21,198 nt of DNA from contig CAYZVJ010000052.1 in assembly GCA_964481765.1 (NCBI GenBank), positions 1-21,198 of the forward strand, in the 5' to 3' direction. Positions 1-7,996 of this stretch are shown in pieces. This DNA is from G020353115 sp964481765. GTDB lineage: Bacteria; Bacteroidota; Bacteroidia; Bacteroidales; VadinHA17. The translations under genes were made by a program, and so were the position numbers. The notes beneath the pieces are model-generated. The model saw nothing but the letters and a program-made list of their open reading frames with translations. It was not told where the DNA came from and made no database searches. The stretch's first letter is position 1. The number at the start of each line of letters is the position of its first letter.

Positions 1-281
1 TGTTCCTGACGGATCCGGGATCAAATCCGATTTTAGTCGGATCGGTCGAATCGGGCAGGGACGAATTAATATGGCGGGGAAATGCGGTCCGTGATTTTCT
101 GCACAGGAGTGAACAATGGGGAAAAGCGTATCTTTCCATTCGATTACCCGGAGAGATCCTTCGGCAGAAAAACCTGGTTTTCAAGATGTATCTCTGGAAC
201 CGGGGCCGGGCTGATTGTTATATCGATGATTTTGAGGTTACGGTTCATGCCGGGAAATCAGAGATTATATGGATTGTTTGA
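1..281 (+). CDS. 3' end of an unrecognised protein (partial)
   Basis: An open frame enters from the left edge (first full codon at 3-5) and ends at TGA 279-281, leaving about 92 C-terminal residues. The tail has alternating hydrophobic residues and ends with MYLWNRGRADCYIDDFEVTV followed by HAGKSEIIWIV. A closing 'W/IWN..., YIDDFEV' pattern looks like the last strands of an extracytoplasmic beta-sandwich; I associate it with C-terminal domains of large Bacteroidota membrane or surface proteins, but this is only an impression. The next gene starts 20 bases downstream on the same strand, so the two may be co-transcribed. Another frame over the same bases (82-294) lacks this protein-like character and is rejected. 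The function cannot be assigned without the upstream part. Confidence 0.6.
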   Translation, partial: FLTDPGSNPILVGSVESGRDELIWRGNAVRDFLHRSEQWGKAYLSIRLPGEILRQKNLVFKMYLWNRGRADCYIDDFEVTVHAGKSEIIWIV

Positions 282-301
282 AAAGATTGATTAACACAAC
301 A

Positions 302-1816
302 ATGAAAAAGAGCCTTCCTTTCTTCATAATCCTTTTTTTCCTGCTGGTTTACCTGTTATTTCCTTCTCATAACTCTTCTATTGATGCCTATTACTATGCT
401 GCCTCGATCAGGCATTCAGGAGAGTTGTTCCATCCCCATCATCTATTATATAATTTTACCGGCTACGTTTGCCTGAAAGCGGTTGAGTCTATCGGAATAT
501 TCCCGGATGTTCTTGCTTTCCTGAAAATGGTGAATGCCCTGGTTGCTGCGGTATGCCTGATTGCGGTCAACTGTATTTTCAGGCAGATGGGCAAGGATAC
601 TTTAGAAATAGCAGGTTTTCTGATCCTTACCGGTAGTAGTTTTGCCTTATGGCGGTTTGCCACTGAAAATGAAACCTATCTTTTCCCACTGGCATTGTCA
701 TTACTTGCCAGTTCCTATTTCATCCGTTACCTGAATTTAGGTAAGTTACGGTATCTATTCCTGACCGGTACGTTTGGGAGCCTGGCGATACTGTACCACC
801 AGATACACCTGTTCTGGTGGCTGGGGCTTTATATCGGAGTTATTGTTCACAGCAGGAGGTGGAGGGCAATTATCTTATACGGGTTACCAGCACTGCTGAT
901 CCCTCTTGTCTATGGTATTGTTTACATTGTTTTGCGTAACAGCGCAGCGATAAGTGGTAACCTGGTACATTTCATTTTCAGGGATGTTTATGCCGGAGGA
1001 GTGGATATGACCTTTGACTGGTCGAATCTCTACCTTACAGGTATAAACTTTGTGCGTTCCTACATCCAGGTACATGGATTGATGTTTTCCTTGATCAGGA
1101 AAAGTCTGCTGTATATTATTCCCGGGATTATTGCATCAGGGCTGCTGGTCGCAGCCCTGATTCAAAAACGGTTAATTACTCAGCCCATTCGGGGTGAAAC
1201 CGGAATATTTGTCAAAACGCATGTTTACATTTTTATCCTGCAGTTGATCTTTGTATTCTATGCTGTAGGAAATGCCGAGTTCATGGTAATGCTTCCGGTA
1301 TTGAGTTTCCTGATCATTGGTGGGTTGTATGATATAAGAAAGCGATCCCTCTACCTTGCCGGGGCCGCCCTTTTTATATGGAACATGGGTTATGGCATAC
1401 TGCCGGTTTGGAAAACCGATCACACGCCTCATCAGGAGATCATAAAGTGGGCGGAAACTCATCCATCGGATCTTTTTATCCTCATGTCAGACCAGCACAT
1501 CATCAGCAAGGTTTATTATTCAACCGGAACAGAGGTGTTACCGAACATTCAAAAAGCTCCGGAGCACATGGTTTCACGGGGTCAGCCGCTTTCCATTCTG
1601 CATGAAAGGATAGAGGAATACCTGAAATCGGGGAGGAGGGTGTTCACCGATTGCATTGACCGGCCCTGCATCATTACCCGGGAGCAGCTCCTTGACCGGG
1701 GGATTAACCGGGAATTTTTCAGTCGGTACAGTGCTATACCGGTTGATTCCATAACTACTGTTGTGGGCATCTATTATGTCCATGAAATCGGTAAAGGGGG
1801 GTTACCTCCAGGTTAG
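302..1816 (+). CDS. Polytopic membrane protein, GT-C glycosyltransferase-like
   Basis: A protein of 504 residues if it starts at ATG 302; an in-frame ATG at 269 would overlap the preceding gene, and residues after 302 (MKKSLPFFIILFFLLVYLLF) form a typical first membrane helix, so 302 is preferred. About ten further hydrophobic segments follow. After helix 1 come an acidic residue (D28 in SSIDAYYYA) and an HPHHLLY motif (44-50), then ENETY (122-126). An early Asp in the first extracytoplasmic loop of a multi-helix protein is the pattern of GT-C transferases that use lipid-linked sugars. The last 120 or so residues look soluble and probably extracytoplasmic. The donor and acceptor cannot be told from sequence; a non-enzymatic membrane protein is possible. 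It converges on infB, ending 24 bases from the infB stop. Confidence 0.6.
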   Translation: MKKSLPFFIILFFLLVYLLFPSHNSSIDAYYYAASIRHSGELFHPHHLLYNFTGYVCLKAVESIGIFPDVLAFLKMVNALVAAVCLIAVNCIFRQMGKDTLEIAGFLILTGSSFALWRFATENETYLFPLALSLLASSYFIRYLNLGKLRYLFLTGTFGSLAILYHQIHLFWWLGLYIGVIVHSRRWRAIILYGLPALLIPLVYGIVYIVLRNSAAISGNLVHFIFRDVYAGGVDMTFDWSNLYLTGINFVRSYIQVHGLMFSLIRKSLLYIIPGIIASGLLVAALIQKRLITQPIRGETGIFVKTHVYIFILQLIFVFYAVGNAEFMVMLPVLSFLIIGGLYDIRKRSLYLAGAALFIWNMGYGILPVWKTDHTPHQEIIKWAETHPSDLFILMSDQHIISKVYYSTGTEVLPNIQKAPEHMVSRGQPLSILHERIEEYLKSGRRVFTDCIDRPCIITREQLLDRGINREFFSRYSAIPVDSITTVVGIYYVHEIGKGGLPPG

Positions 1817-1840
1817 TCCGGATGGTATGGTTGGAGCCGG

Positions 1841-4624
1841 TCAGAGGGTTTTTTTCACTTCCACTTCCTGGTATCCTTCGATGATGTCACCCACTTTAAT
1901 ATCGTTGAAGTTAGCTACATTCAGGCCACATTCATAACCGCTGGAGACCTCTTTCACGTCTTCCTTAAATCGTTTGAGTGAACCCAGTTCACCGGTGTAC
2001 ACCACGATTCCTTCGCGGATAACGCGAATCTGAGTATTTCGCTGCATTTTTCCTTCTTTGACGATGCATCCGGCTATGGTTCCAACTTTAGTGATCTTAA
2101 AGGTGTCACGGACTTCAAGTGTTGCTACAATTTCTTCTTTCACTTCAGGGGACAACATTCCCTCCATGGCTGCTTTGATTTCCTCAATGGCGTCATAGAT
2201 GATGGAGTATAAGCGAATATCGATCTCCTCTTTATCAGCCAGTTTGCGGGCGCCCAGTGAAGGACGGACCTGGAATCCGATAATAATTGCATTGGAAGCG
2301 ACAGCCAGAAGCACATCCGATTCGGAGATCTGTCCAACCGCTTTGTGTTTGACATTGACCTGGATCTCTTCGGTTGAGAGTTTAATCATGGAGTCAGCGA
2401 GTGCTTCCACCGAGCCATCCACATCACCCTTAATGATGATGTTTAACTCCTGGAAGTTGCCGATGGCGATCCGTCTGCCGATCTCCTCCAGTGTGATGTG
2501 TTTTTGTGTCCGGATTCCCTGTTCTCTCTGAAGCTGTTCCCGTTTGTTAGCTATTTCTTTGGCTTCCCGGTCACTATCCAGGACATTAAATTTATCGCCT
2601 GCCTGGGGAGCGCCGTTTAAACCGAGGACGAGAACCGGTGTTGCCGGACCGACTTCTTCCACTTTATGTCCCCTTTCGTTGTACATGGCTTTGGTGTGCC
2701 CGTAATAACTGCCGGCGAGGAGTATATCACCCAATCGCAGGGTACCTGCTTCGACCAGGACGGTTGCCACGTACCCACGGCCTTTGTCCAGGGAGGATTC
2801 GATGACTGTGCCCAGAGCGGATTTATTGGGGTTGGCTTTTAATTCGAGCATTTCTGCTTCCAGCAGCACTTTTTCAAGCAGTTCATCAACGTTTGTCCCA
2901 TGTTTCGCAGATATCTCCTGTGACTGATACTTTCCTCCCCAATCCTCGGTCATGAAATTCATATTGGCCAGTTCTTCCTTAATTTTTTCAGGATTTGCGG
3001 AGGGTTTATCAATTTTATTGATGGCAAAGATAATGGGAACGCCTGCAGCATGGGCATGGTTGATTGCTTCCACCGTTTGAGGCATGACGTTATCGTCGGC
3101 TGCCACAACAATGATTGCAATGTCGGTTACCTGTGCTCCACGAGCACGCATGGCGGTGAATGCCTCATGGCCAGGTGTATCCAGGAAGGTTATTCTTCTC
3201 CCGTCGTCGAGGCTGACATTATAGGCACCAATATGCTGTGTGATAGCTCCGGCTTCGCCTGCGATAACGTTTGTTTTTCGTAGGTAATCGAGAAGTGATG
3301 TTTTTCCATGGTCGACGTGTCCCATAACCGTAACAATAGGAGGACGGAATACCAGATCCTCCGTCTTGTCTTCCTCCACGTTAATGGCTTCCAGGGCTTC
3401 AATGCTGATGAACTCCACTTTGTATCCAAATTCATCAGCGATCAGTGACATGGTTTCTGCATCCATTCTCTGGTTAATGGATACGAGCAGACCCAGGCTC
3501 ATACAGGTAGAGATCACATCGTTGGGTGAAACATTCATCATGTTTGCCAGTTCATTTACCGAAACAAATTCGGTTACTTGCAGGATATTTTTTTCCTGTT
3601 CTTTTTTCTCTACAGCTTCCTGTTGTTTCAGGCTAACAGCATCTCTTTTTTCTCTTCTGTATTTTGCTCCTTTGGATTTCCCTTTGGTGGTTAACCGGGC
3701 TAACGTTTCCTTGATCTGTTTCTGCACATCCTCCTCATTCACTTCCTGGTGGAGTGGTTTTTTCTTTTTCTTTGCGGCTGTTTTTTTTGTTTCCTTGGAG
3801 ATTTCTTCAGCCAGGATTTTCTCAGGATCATCTTCAATACTTACCCGTTCTTTATCTTTTCTGATCCTTTTTCTTCTTTTCTTTCTGGAGTCGTCATCGC
3901 TGGATGATGCAACCAGTTTCTTTTTCTCTTTTTCTTCTTTTTTTGGAAGGTCGATCTTTCCAATGACAGTTGGTCCGGTAAGTTTTTTAATTTCGGATTT
4001 GTAAACCCTTTTTTCTTCTTTTTGGGGAACCTCCTCTTCCTTAACGGCTTCTTCTTCAGCGATGGGTGGTTCTTCTGCCACCTCTTTTATCTCTTTTGTT
4101 TCTTTTGCGGCAGGTTTTTCTTTCTCTTTATCTATCTCCACTTTTCCGACCACCTTTAAAGCAGGTTCTTCCTTTTTTTCAGAGGGTTCAACGATAACCT
4201 CCTTTTCTTTCTCTTCATCGGGTTTCTTTTCTGCTTCCTCTGCAGGAGGTTTTTCAGCAGGCTCTTTCACGGTTTCAGTTTCGGGTATTTTATCCACGAT
4301 GTCGGCTGCACCGCTTGAGTCTTTTATCAACACCTCCTCTTCCTGTTCAGTTTGTTCTACAGCTACTTCATCTTCGGGGGCTTCTTCTTTTTCCTGGGTC
4401 TCCATAAAATGACGCATGCTCAGCTTTTCCGACTCCTTTTTGACAGTGATTTCGCTACTGTATTCAACAGCAAGAAGATCATATGCTTCGGGGGGTAACT
4501 TGGTATTGGGATTCGCATCAACATCAAAGCCCTTCTTATGCAGGAATTCAATGATGGTTGTAATACCTACATTAAACTCCCGTGCAGCCTTGCTCAATCG
4601 TATTGCTTTTGTCCCTTGTACCAT
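1841..4624 (-). CDS. infB: Translation initiation factor IF-2
   Basis: A 927-residue GTPase that brings initiator fMet-tRNA to the 30S subunit and promotes subunit joining in the cytoplasm. An N-terminal IF2_N-type helical domain (about 1-55, with IRLSKAAREFNVG) is followed by a very long Lys/Glu-rich linker (about 60-340), and a second IF2_N-like segment lies near 350-405. The GTPase core shows G1 GHVDHGKT (435-442), G3 DTPGHE (482-487), G4 NKID (536-539) and G5 SAK (572-574). The beta-barrel domains and the C-terminal fMet-tRNA-binding domain follow, ending in YQEVEVKKTL. No frame break or missing key residue is seen. It is the last gene of rimP-nusA-infB, 82 bases after nusA. The low-complexity linker explains the long spurious antisense frames across this gene. 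Confidence 0.98.
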   Translation of the reverse strand: MVQGTKAIRLSKAAREFNVGITTIIEFLHKKGFDVDANPNTKLPPEAYDLLAVEYSSEITVKKESEKLSMRHFMETQEKEEAPEDEVAVEQTEQEEEVLIKDSSGAADIVDKIPETETVKEPAEKPPAEEAEKKPDEEKEKEVIVEPSEKKEEPALKVVGKVEIDKEKEKPAAKETKEIKEVAEEPPIAEEEAVKEEEVPQKEEKRVYKSEIKKLTGPTVIGKIDLPKKEEKEKKKLVASSSDDDSRKKRRKRIRKDKERVSIEDDPEKILAEEISKETKKTAAKKKKKPLHQEVNEEDVQKQIKETLARLTTKGKSKGAKYRREKRDAVSLKQQEAVEKKEQEKNILQVTEFVSVNELANMMNVSPNDVISTCMSLGLLVSINQRMDAETMSLIADEFGYKVEFISIEALEAINVEEDKTEDLVFRPPIVTVMGHVDHGKTSLLDYLRKTNVIAGEAGAITQHIGAYNVSLDDGRRITFLDTPGHEAFTAMRARGAQVTDIAIIVVAADDNVMPQTVEAINHAHAAGVPIIFAINKIDKPSANPEKIKEELANMNFMTEDWGGKYQSQEISAKHGTNVDELLEKVLLEAEMLELKANPNKSALGTVIESSLDKGRGYVATVLVEAGTLRLGDILLAGSYYGHTKAMYNERGHKVEEVGPATPVLVLGLNGAPQAGDKFNVLDSDREAKEIANKREQLQREQGIRTQKHITLEEIGRRIAIGNFQELNIIIKGDVDGSVEALADSMIKLSTEEIQVNVKHKAVGQISESDVLLAVASNAIIIGFQVRPSLGARKLADKEEIDIRLYSIIYDAIEEIKAAMEGMLSPEVKEEIVATLEVRDTFKITKVGTIAGCIVKEGKMQRNTQIRVIREGIVVYTGELGSLKRFKEDVKEVSSGYECGLNVANFNDIKVGDIIEGYQEVEVKKTL

Positions 4625-4706
4625 AACCTTTTCTTCACCTAATGAAATTGCCTAGATGCAATGCAAATATATAAGATATGCTATAAAATAATCCTTTTGC
4701 AATGAA

Positions 4707-5945
4707 TTATTCGAATTCGGTTTTAAAAACTTTAATTACTTCACGGATCGTTTCTTCCTCAAGATCGGTCCGTTTCACCAGGTCTTCAACAGAGAGGTCA
4801 AGAACACTTTTAGCCGTATCACAACCGATGGCTTTCAGTTCATCCAGGATCCACCCTTCGATTTCATCAGCAAATTCATCCAGGTTCACATCCTCTTCAT
4901 CTTCAGTGCCGGCTTCACGATACACATCAATTTCATACCCTGTCAGCTGACTTGCCAGTTTGATGTTTAACCCTCCCTTACCGATAGCCAGTGACACTTC
5001 GTCTGGTTTCAGATACACTTCGGCACGTTTTGCTTCTTCATCCAGCTTAATGGATGTGATCTTAGCCGGGCTCAGTGATCTGGTAATATAGAGTTGCGTA
5101 TTGGTAGTATAATTGATCACATCAATGTTCTCATTTTTCAATTCACGCACAATTCCATGAATTCTTGATCCTTTCATGCCGACACATGCTCCAACAGGAT
5201 CGATTCGTTCATCGTATGATTCAACGGCAATTTTTGCTCTTTCTCCCGGGATACGGACAATTTTCTTAATGGTGATCAACCCGTCGAAAATTTCCGGGAC
5301 CTCCAGTTCAAAGAGTCGTTCCAGAAATATGGGTGATGTCCTGGAAAGGAGAATCAACGGGGTATTGTTTTTCAGTTCAACGGATATAACAACTGCGCGT
5401 ATGGTATCTCCCTTTCTGAAATAATCGGAAGGGATCTGTTCCATTTTGGGAAGGATCAGTTCGTTTCCTTCATCATCAAGGATCAGTATTTCACGTTTCC
5501 ACACCTGGTACACCTCTCCGGTAACAATATCTCCGATACGGTCTTTGTACTTGGTGTACACGTTGCTCTTTTCGAGATCCAGGATTCTGGCGGTCAGGTT
5601 TTGGCGGAGCGCAAGAATTGCACGACGGCCAAAATCAAACAATTTCACCTCATCCGTAACCTCTTCACCTACTTCATAGTCATCATCAATCAGTTTTGCT
5701 TCGGAAAGTTTGATCTGGAGATTTTCATCCTCAAGTTCATCATCCTCAACCACCTCCCTGTTGCGCCAGATTTCAAAATCACCTTTGTCGATGTTGATAA
5801 TGACATCAAAGTTTTCATCTGTTCCATATTTTTTTTGAAGCAGATTTCTGAAAACATCTTCCAGGACACTCATCATTGTTGCACGGTCGATATTTTTCAA
5901 CTCCTTGAACTCAGAAAACGTGTCGATAAGATTTAAATTTTCCAT
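4707..5945 (-). CDS. nusA: Transcription termination/antitermination factor NusA
   Basis: A 412-residue RNA polymerase-associated factor that modulates pausing, intrinsic termination and antitermination. The order is: N-terminal polymerase-binding domain (about 1-125), S1 domain (about 136-200), KH1 with GMKGSRI (256-262), KH2 with IGKGG (321-325), an acidic stretch (about 347-360, TEDEEDVNLDE), and a C-terminal helical/HhH-like region (about 365-412). The N-terminal domain carries an acidic insertion (EVVEDDELEDENLQ), which I believe is usual in Bacteroidota. The start ATG at 5945 gives the expected MENLNLIDTFSEFK opening. It lies 12 bases after rimP and 82 before infB, the classical operon order, so the genes are probably expressed from the promoter upstream of rimP. 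Confidence 0.98.
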   Translation of the reverse strand: MENLNLIDTFSEFKELKNIDRATMMSVLEDVFRNLLQKKYGTDENFDVIINIDKGDFEIWRNREVVEDDELEDENLQIKLSEAKLIDDDYEVGEEVTDEVKLFDFGRRAILALRQNLTARILDLEKSNVYTKYKDRIGDIVTGEVYQVWKREILILDDEGNELILPKMEQIPSDYFRKGDTIRAVVISVELKNNTPLILLSRTSPIFLERLFELEVPEIFDGLITIKKIVRIPGERAKIAVESYDERIDPVGACVGMKGSRIHGIVRELKNENIDVINYTTNTQLYITRSLSPAKITSIKLDEEAKRAEVYLKPDEVSLAIGKGGLNIKLASQLTGYEIDVYREAGTEDEEDVNLDEFADEIEGWILDELKAIGCDTAKSVLDLSVEDLVKRTDLEEETIREVIKVFKTEFE

Positions 5946-5957
5946 CCTCTCACAGTA

Positions 5958-6416
5958 TTAATAGTCAATAACCGGTTTAGTTGTTTTTATCTGATCAAAA
6001 TCAAAAAAACGGCAAGTCTCTTCCGGGTTGCTATTCTTTTGCTGATCTGGTTTCATAATACATTCAAGTTCAATACCCTTCTTTGAAACGGCAATCAATT
6101 TTCCTTGCTGTTTATGCCCGTCCATAAAAACCACCTCTACCATTTTGTTAAGGTGCTTCTCATATTGCCGCTGGACCCTGAAGGGCATGTCCAATCCGGG
6201 AGAAGAAACCACCAGGTTATAATCCCCGGATTCCCTGCCGAGATGATCCCCGATAAACCGGCTGATCCCAGCACATTCATCAATCGTTATTCCCTCATCT
6301 TTATCAACCCGGATTGTAATTTCATTTCCCTTACCAATCCTGATATCCACAATGAAGAGATCACCATTCCGGTATTTCTGTTCAATCAGTTCCCGTATTT
6401 GTTCTTCCGATATCAT
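5958..6416 (-). CDS. rimP: Ribosome maturation factor RimP
   Basis: A 152-residue factor needed for assembly of the 30S ribosomal subunit. The N-terminal half carries the LFIVDIRIGKGNEITIRVD strand pattern and the family signature LVVSSPGLDMPF; the C-terminal Sm-like domain follows (VEVVFMDGHKQQGKLIAVS...). A longer frame begins at a TTG at 6443, but the extra nine residues (MVPYFYRDW) are not family-like and that codon lies in the loop of a hairpin, so ATG 6416 (MISEEQIREL) is chosen. It is the first gene of rimP-nusA-infB. A promoter at 6482-6512 and a terminator-like hairpin at 6433-6452 lie directly upstream. Confidence 0.95.
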   Translation of the reverse strand: MISEEQIRELIEQKYRNGDLFIVDIRIGKGNEITIRVDKDEGITIDECAGISRFIGDHLGRESGDYNLVVSSPGLDMPFRVQRQYEKHLNKMVEVVFMDGHKQQGKLIAVSKKGIELECIMKPDQQKNSNPEETCRFFDFDQIKTTKPVIDY

Positions 6417-6423
6417 CCAATCT

Positions 6424-6452
6424 CTATAAAAATAGGGGACCAATGTCCCCTA
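6424..6452 (-). promoter_or_regulatory. Terminator-like hairpin in the rimP leader (candidate attenuator)
   Basis: On the minus strand an 8-bp perfect stem, TAGGGGAC / GTCCCCTA (6452-6445 and 6440-6433), closes a 4-base loop ATTG. It runs directly into TTTTTA, so it has the form of a short intrinsic terminator. It lies about 17 bases before the rimP ATG, inside the predicted leader. Because the operon encodes NusA, which acts on hairpin termination and pausing, feedback attenuation is a reasonable inference. It could instead be an mRNA-stability or translation-control hairpin. Confidence 0.55.
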
Positions 6453-6481
6453 AAATATTATACAACCCGTCATTCAGAGCG

Positions 6482-6512
6482 CAAACTTAATGATTATTAT
6501 TGAAACTCCAAA
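6482..6512 (-). promoter_or_regulatory. Bacteroidota-type promoter for rimP-nusA-infB
   Basis: Read on the minus strand, TTTG (6512-6509) is followed by a 19-base spacer and TAAGTTTG (6489-6482). This is an exact match to the Bacteroidota sigma-ABfr consensus (-33 TTTG, -7 TAnnTTTG) with the usual spacing. The transcript would start near 6477 and have a leader of about 60 bases before the rimP ATG, containing the hairpin at 6433-6452. No transcript data are available, so the start point is inferred. Confidence 0.75.
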
Positions 6513-6629
6513 ATTTATGGTTCTTTATCTGGTTGTCATAACGGCATGGCAGGTATGGGGTGAAACGGGAATTTAACGGGTTATTTGCGGCACGGAACAA
6601 CCACTATTCCGGTGCGGGTGGTTTTTCTA

Positions 6630-6661
6630 TTTGGTAGAGATTCAGATTGTTCGTATTTTCA
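6630..6661 (+). promoter_or_regulatory. Possible promoter for the HD hydrolase and lpx genes
   Basis: TTTG at 6630-6633, a 20-base spacer and TATTTTCA at 6654-6661 give a partial match to the Bacteroidota promoter (six of the -7 element's TA..TTTG pattern positions are reasonable, the last two differ). It is correctly placed 25 bases before the GTG start at 6687 and diverges from the rimP promoter. The remainder of the 6453-6629 divergent region shows nothing else I recognise. Confidence 0.4.
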
Positions 6662-6686
6662 ACCGGTAATTTGTTATAAATAATCA

Positions 6687-7946
6687 GTGAATTGGTCAAA
6701 CAAGAAAAAGATCATTAATGATCCGGTTTATGGATTCATAAACATTTCTTCCGAGACCCTTTTTGATCTGATTGAACATCCCTATTTTCAGCGATTACGA
6801 AGGATAAAGCAGCTTGGGTTAACCAATTTTGTTTACCCGGGAGCAACACATACCCGGTTCCAGCATGCACTGGGTTGCCTTCATCTGATGGGCTCTGCCA
6901 TTCAGGTTATCCGGTCGAAGGGGATCAGCATAACCGACGAGGAGGCCGAAGCAGTGTCCGCTGCCATTCTGCTTCATGATATTGGGCATGGTCCTTTTTC
7001 CCATGCACTCGAATTCAGCATCATAAAACGCATTACACACGAAGATCTCTCCCGTCTGTACCTTGAGTTTTTCAATACACTGATGGGGGGCAGGCTGGAT
7101 ATGGCCATTCGTATATTCGAGAACAGCTATCATAAAAAATTCCTTAATCAGCTTGTTGCCAGCCAGCTTGATATGGATAGACTGGATTATCTTCGAAGGG
7201 ATAGCTTTTTTACGGGTGTTACCGAAGGAGTAATCGGTTCAGACAGGATTATTAAAATGCTCAATGTGGTCGATGATCAACTGGTGGTTGAATCAAAGGG
7301 TATTTATTCAATAGAGAAATTTCTGATTGCACGCCGATTGATGTACTGGCAGGTTTATCTGCACAAAACGGTGCTGGCCGCTGAACAGCTATTGGTCAAG
7401 ATACTGAAACGTGCAAAAGAACTGGCACATGAGAAGAAGGAACTTTTTGCCACCCCTTCGCTTCGGTTTTTCCTTTACAACGATATTACACGGGAGAAGC
7501 TTTTTTCGTCCGCTCCGGCGTTTGATGCGCAACTGGTGCTGGATCATTTCTCAAAACTTGATGATAATGATATCATTGCCTCTGCAAAGGTGTGGTCTGA
7601 TCATGAGGATTTCACCCTCTCATTCCTTTGTAAAGCGATGCTTAACAGGGAGTTATTCAGGATTGAGATCCAGAATGAACCATTTGAAGCGGACTACATT
7701 GACCGGATCAGGAAGAGGGTGAGGGAGGAGATGAAGGTTGAAGAGGAGGTGCTGGACTATTTCATTTTCACGGACTCGGTTAGCAATTATGCCTATCTGC
7801 CGGATGAACCTCAGATAAAAATCCTTGGTAAGAACAATAAACTGACTGATATTGCACAGGCTTCGGATATGTTGAATATATCTGTCCTTGCAAAAACGGT
7901 CCGGAAATATTTTTTATGTTATCCGAAAAACATACAAATACAATAG
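6687..7946 (+). CDS. HD-domain phosphohydrolase, dNTPase/SAMHD1-like
   Basis: A 419-residue HD-superfamily metal-dependent phosphohydrolase, of the group that includes deoxynucleoside triphosphate triphosphohydrolases and B. subtilis YwfO. The metal-binding set is visible: H60 in TRFQHALG, H97-D98 in LLHDIGHGPFSHALE, and D164 in SQLDMDRLDYLRRD, aligned by eye with the SAMHD1 H167/H206-D207/D311 ligands. YFQRLRRIKQLGLTNFVYPG (33-52) is a typical family N-terminus. The start is GTG 6687: an in-frame TAA at 6681 excludes earlier starts and no ATG is nearby. It lies 50 bases before lpxD on the same strand and is divergent from rimP. I associate this HD gene next to lpxD with other Bacteroidota. 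The actual substrate is unknown; dNTP hydrolysis is inferred. Confidence 0.9.
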   Translation: MNWSNKKKIINDPVYGFINISSETLFDLIEHPYFQRLRRIKQLGLTNFVYPGATHTRFQHALGCLHLMGSAIQVIRSKGISITDEEAEAVSAAILLHDIGHGPFSHALEFSIIKRITHEDLSRLYLEFFNTLMGGRLDMAIRIFENSYHKKFLNQLVASQLDMDRLDYLRRDSFFTGVTEGVIGSDRIIKMLNVVDDQLVVESKGIYSIEKFLIARRLMYWQVYLHKTVLAAEQLLVKILKRAKELAHEKKELFATPSLRFFLYNDITREKLFSSAPAFDAQLVLDHFSKLDDNDIIASAKVWSDHEDFTLSFLCKAMLNRELFRIEIQNEPFEADYIDRIRKRVREEMKVEEEVLDYFIFTDSVSNYAYLPDEPQIKILGKNNKLTDIAQASDMLNISVLAKTVRKYFLCYPKNIQIQ

Positions 7947-7996
7947 ATCAAAAAACAGAACGTTATTCACTCGTTTGATTAACAAATTGTAAAAAC

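Noticed and set aside
1804..1855. Intrinsic terminator between the membrane protein gene and infB
   Set aside because: A T7 run exists at 1849-1855 but the only nearby inverted repeat (CTCCA / TGGAG) is 5 bp with a 21-base loop, and the T-run encodes the infB C-terminus.
3366..4004. 212-residue frame on the plus strand opposite infB
   Set aside because: It is Ser/Phe-rich because it is the antisense of the Lys/Glu-rich IF-2 linker; IF-2 on the other strand is certain.
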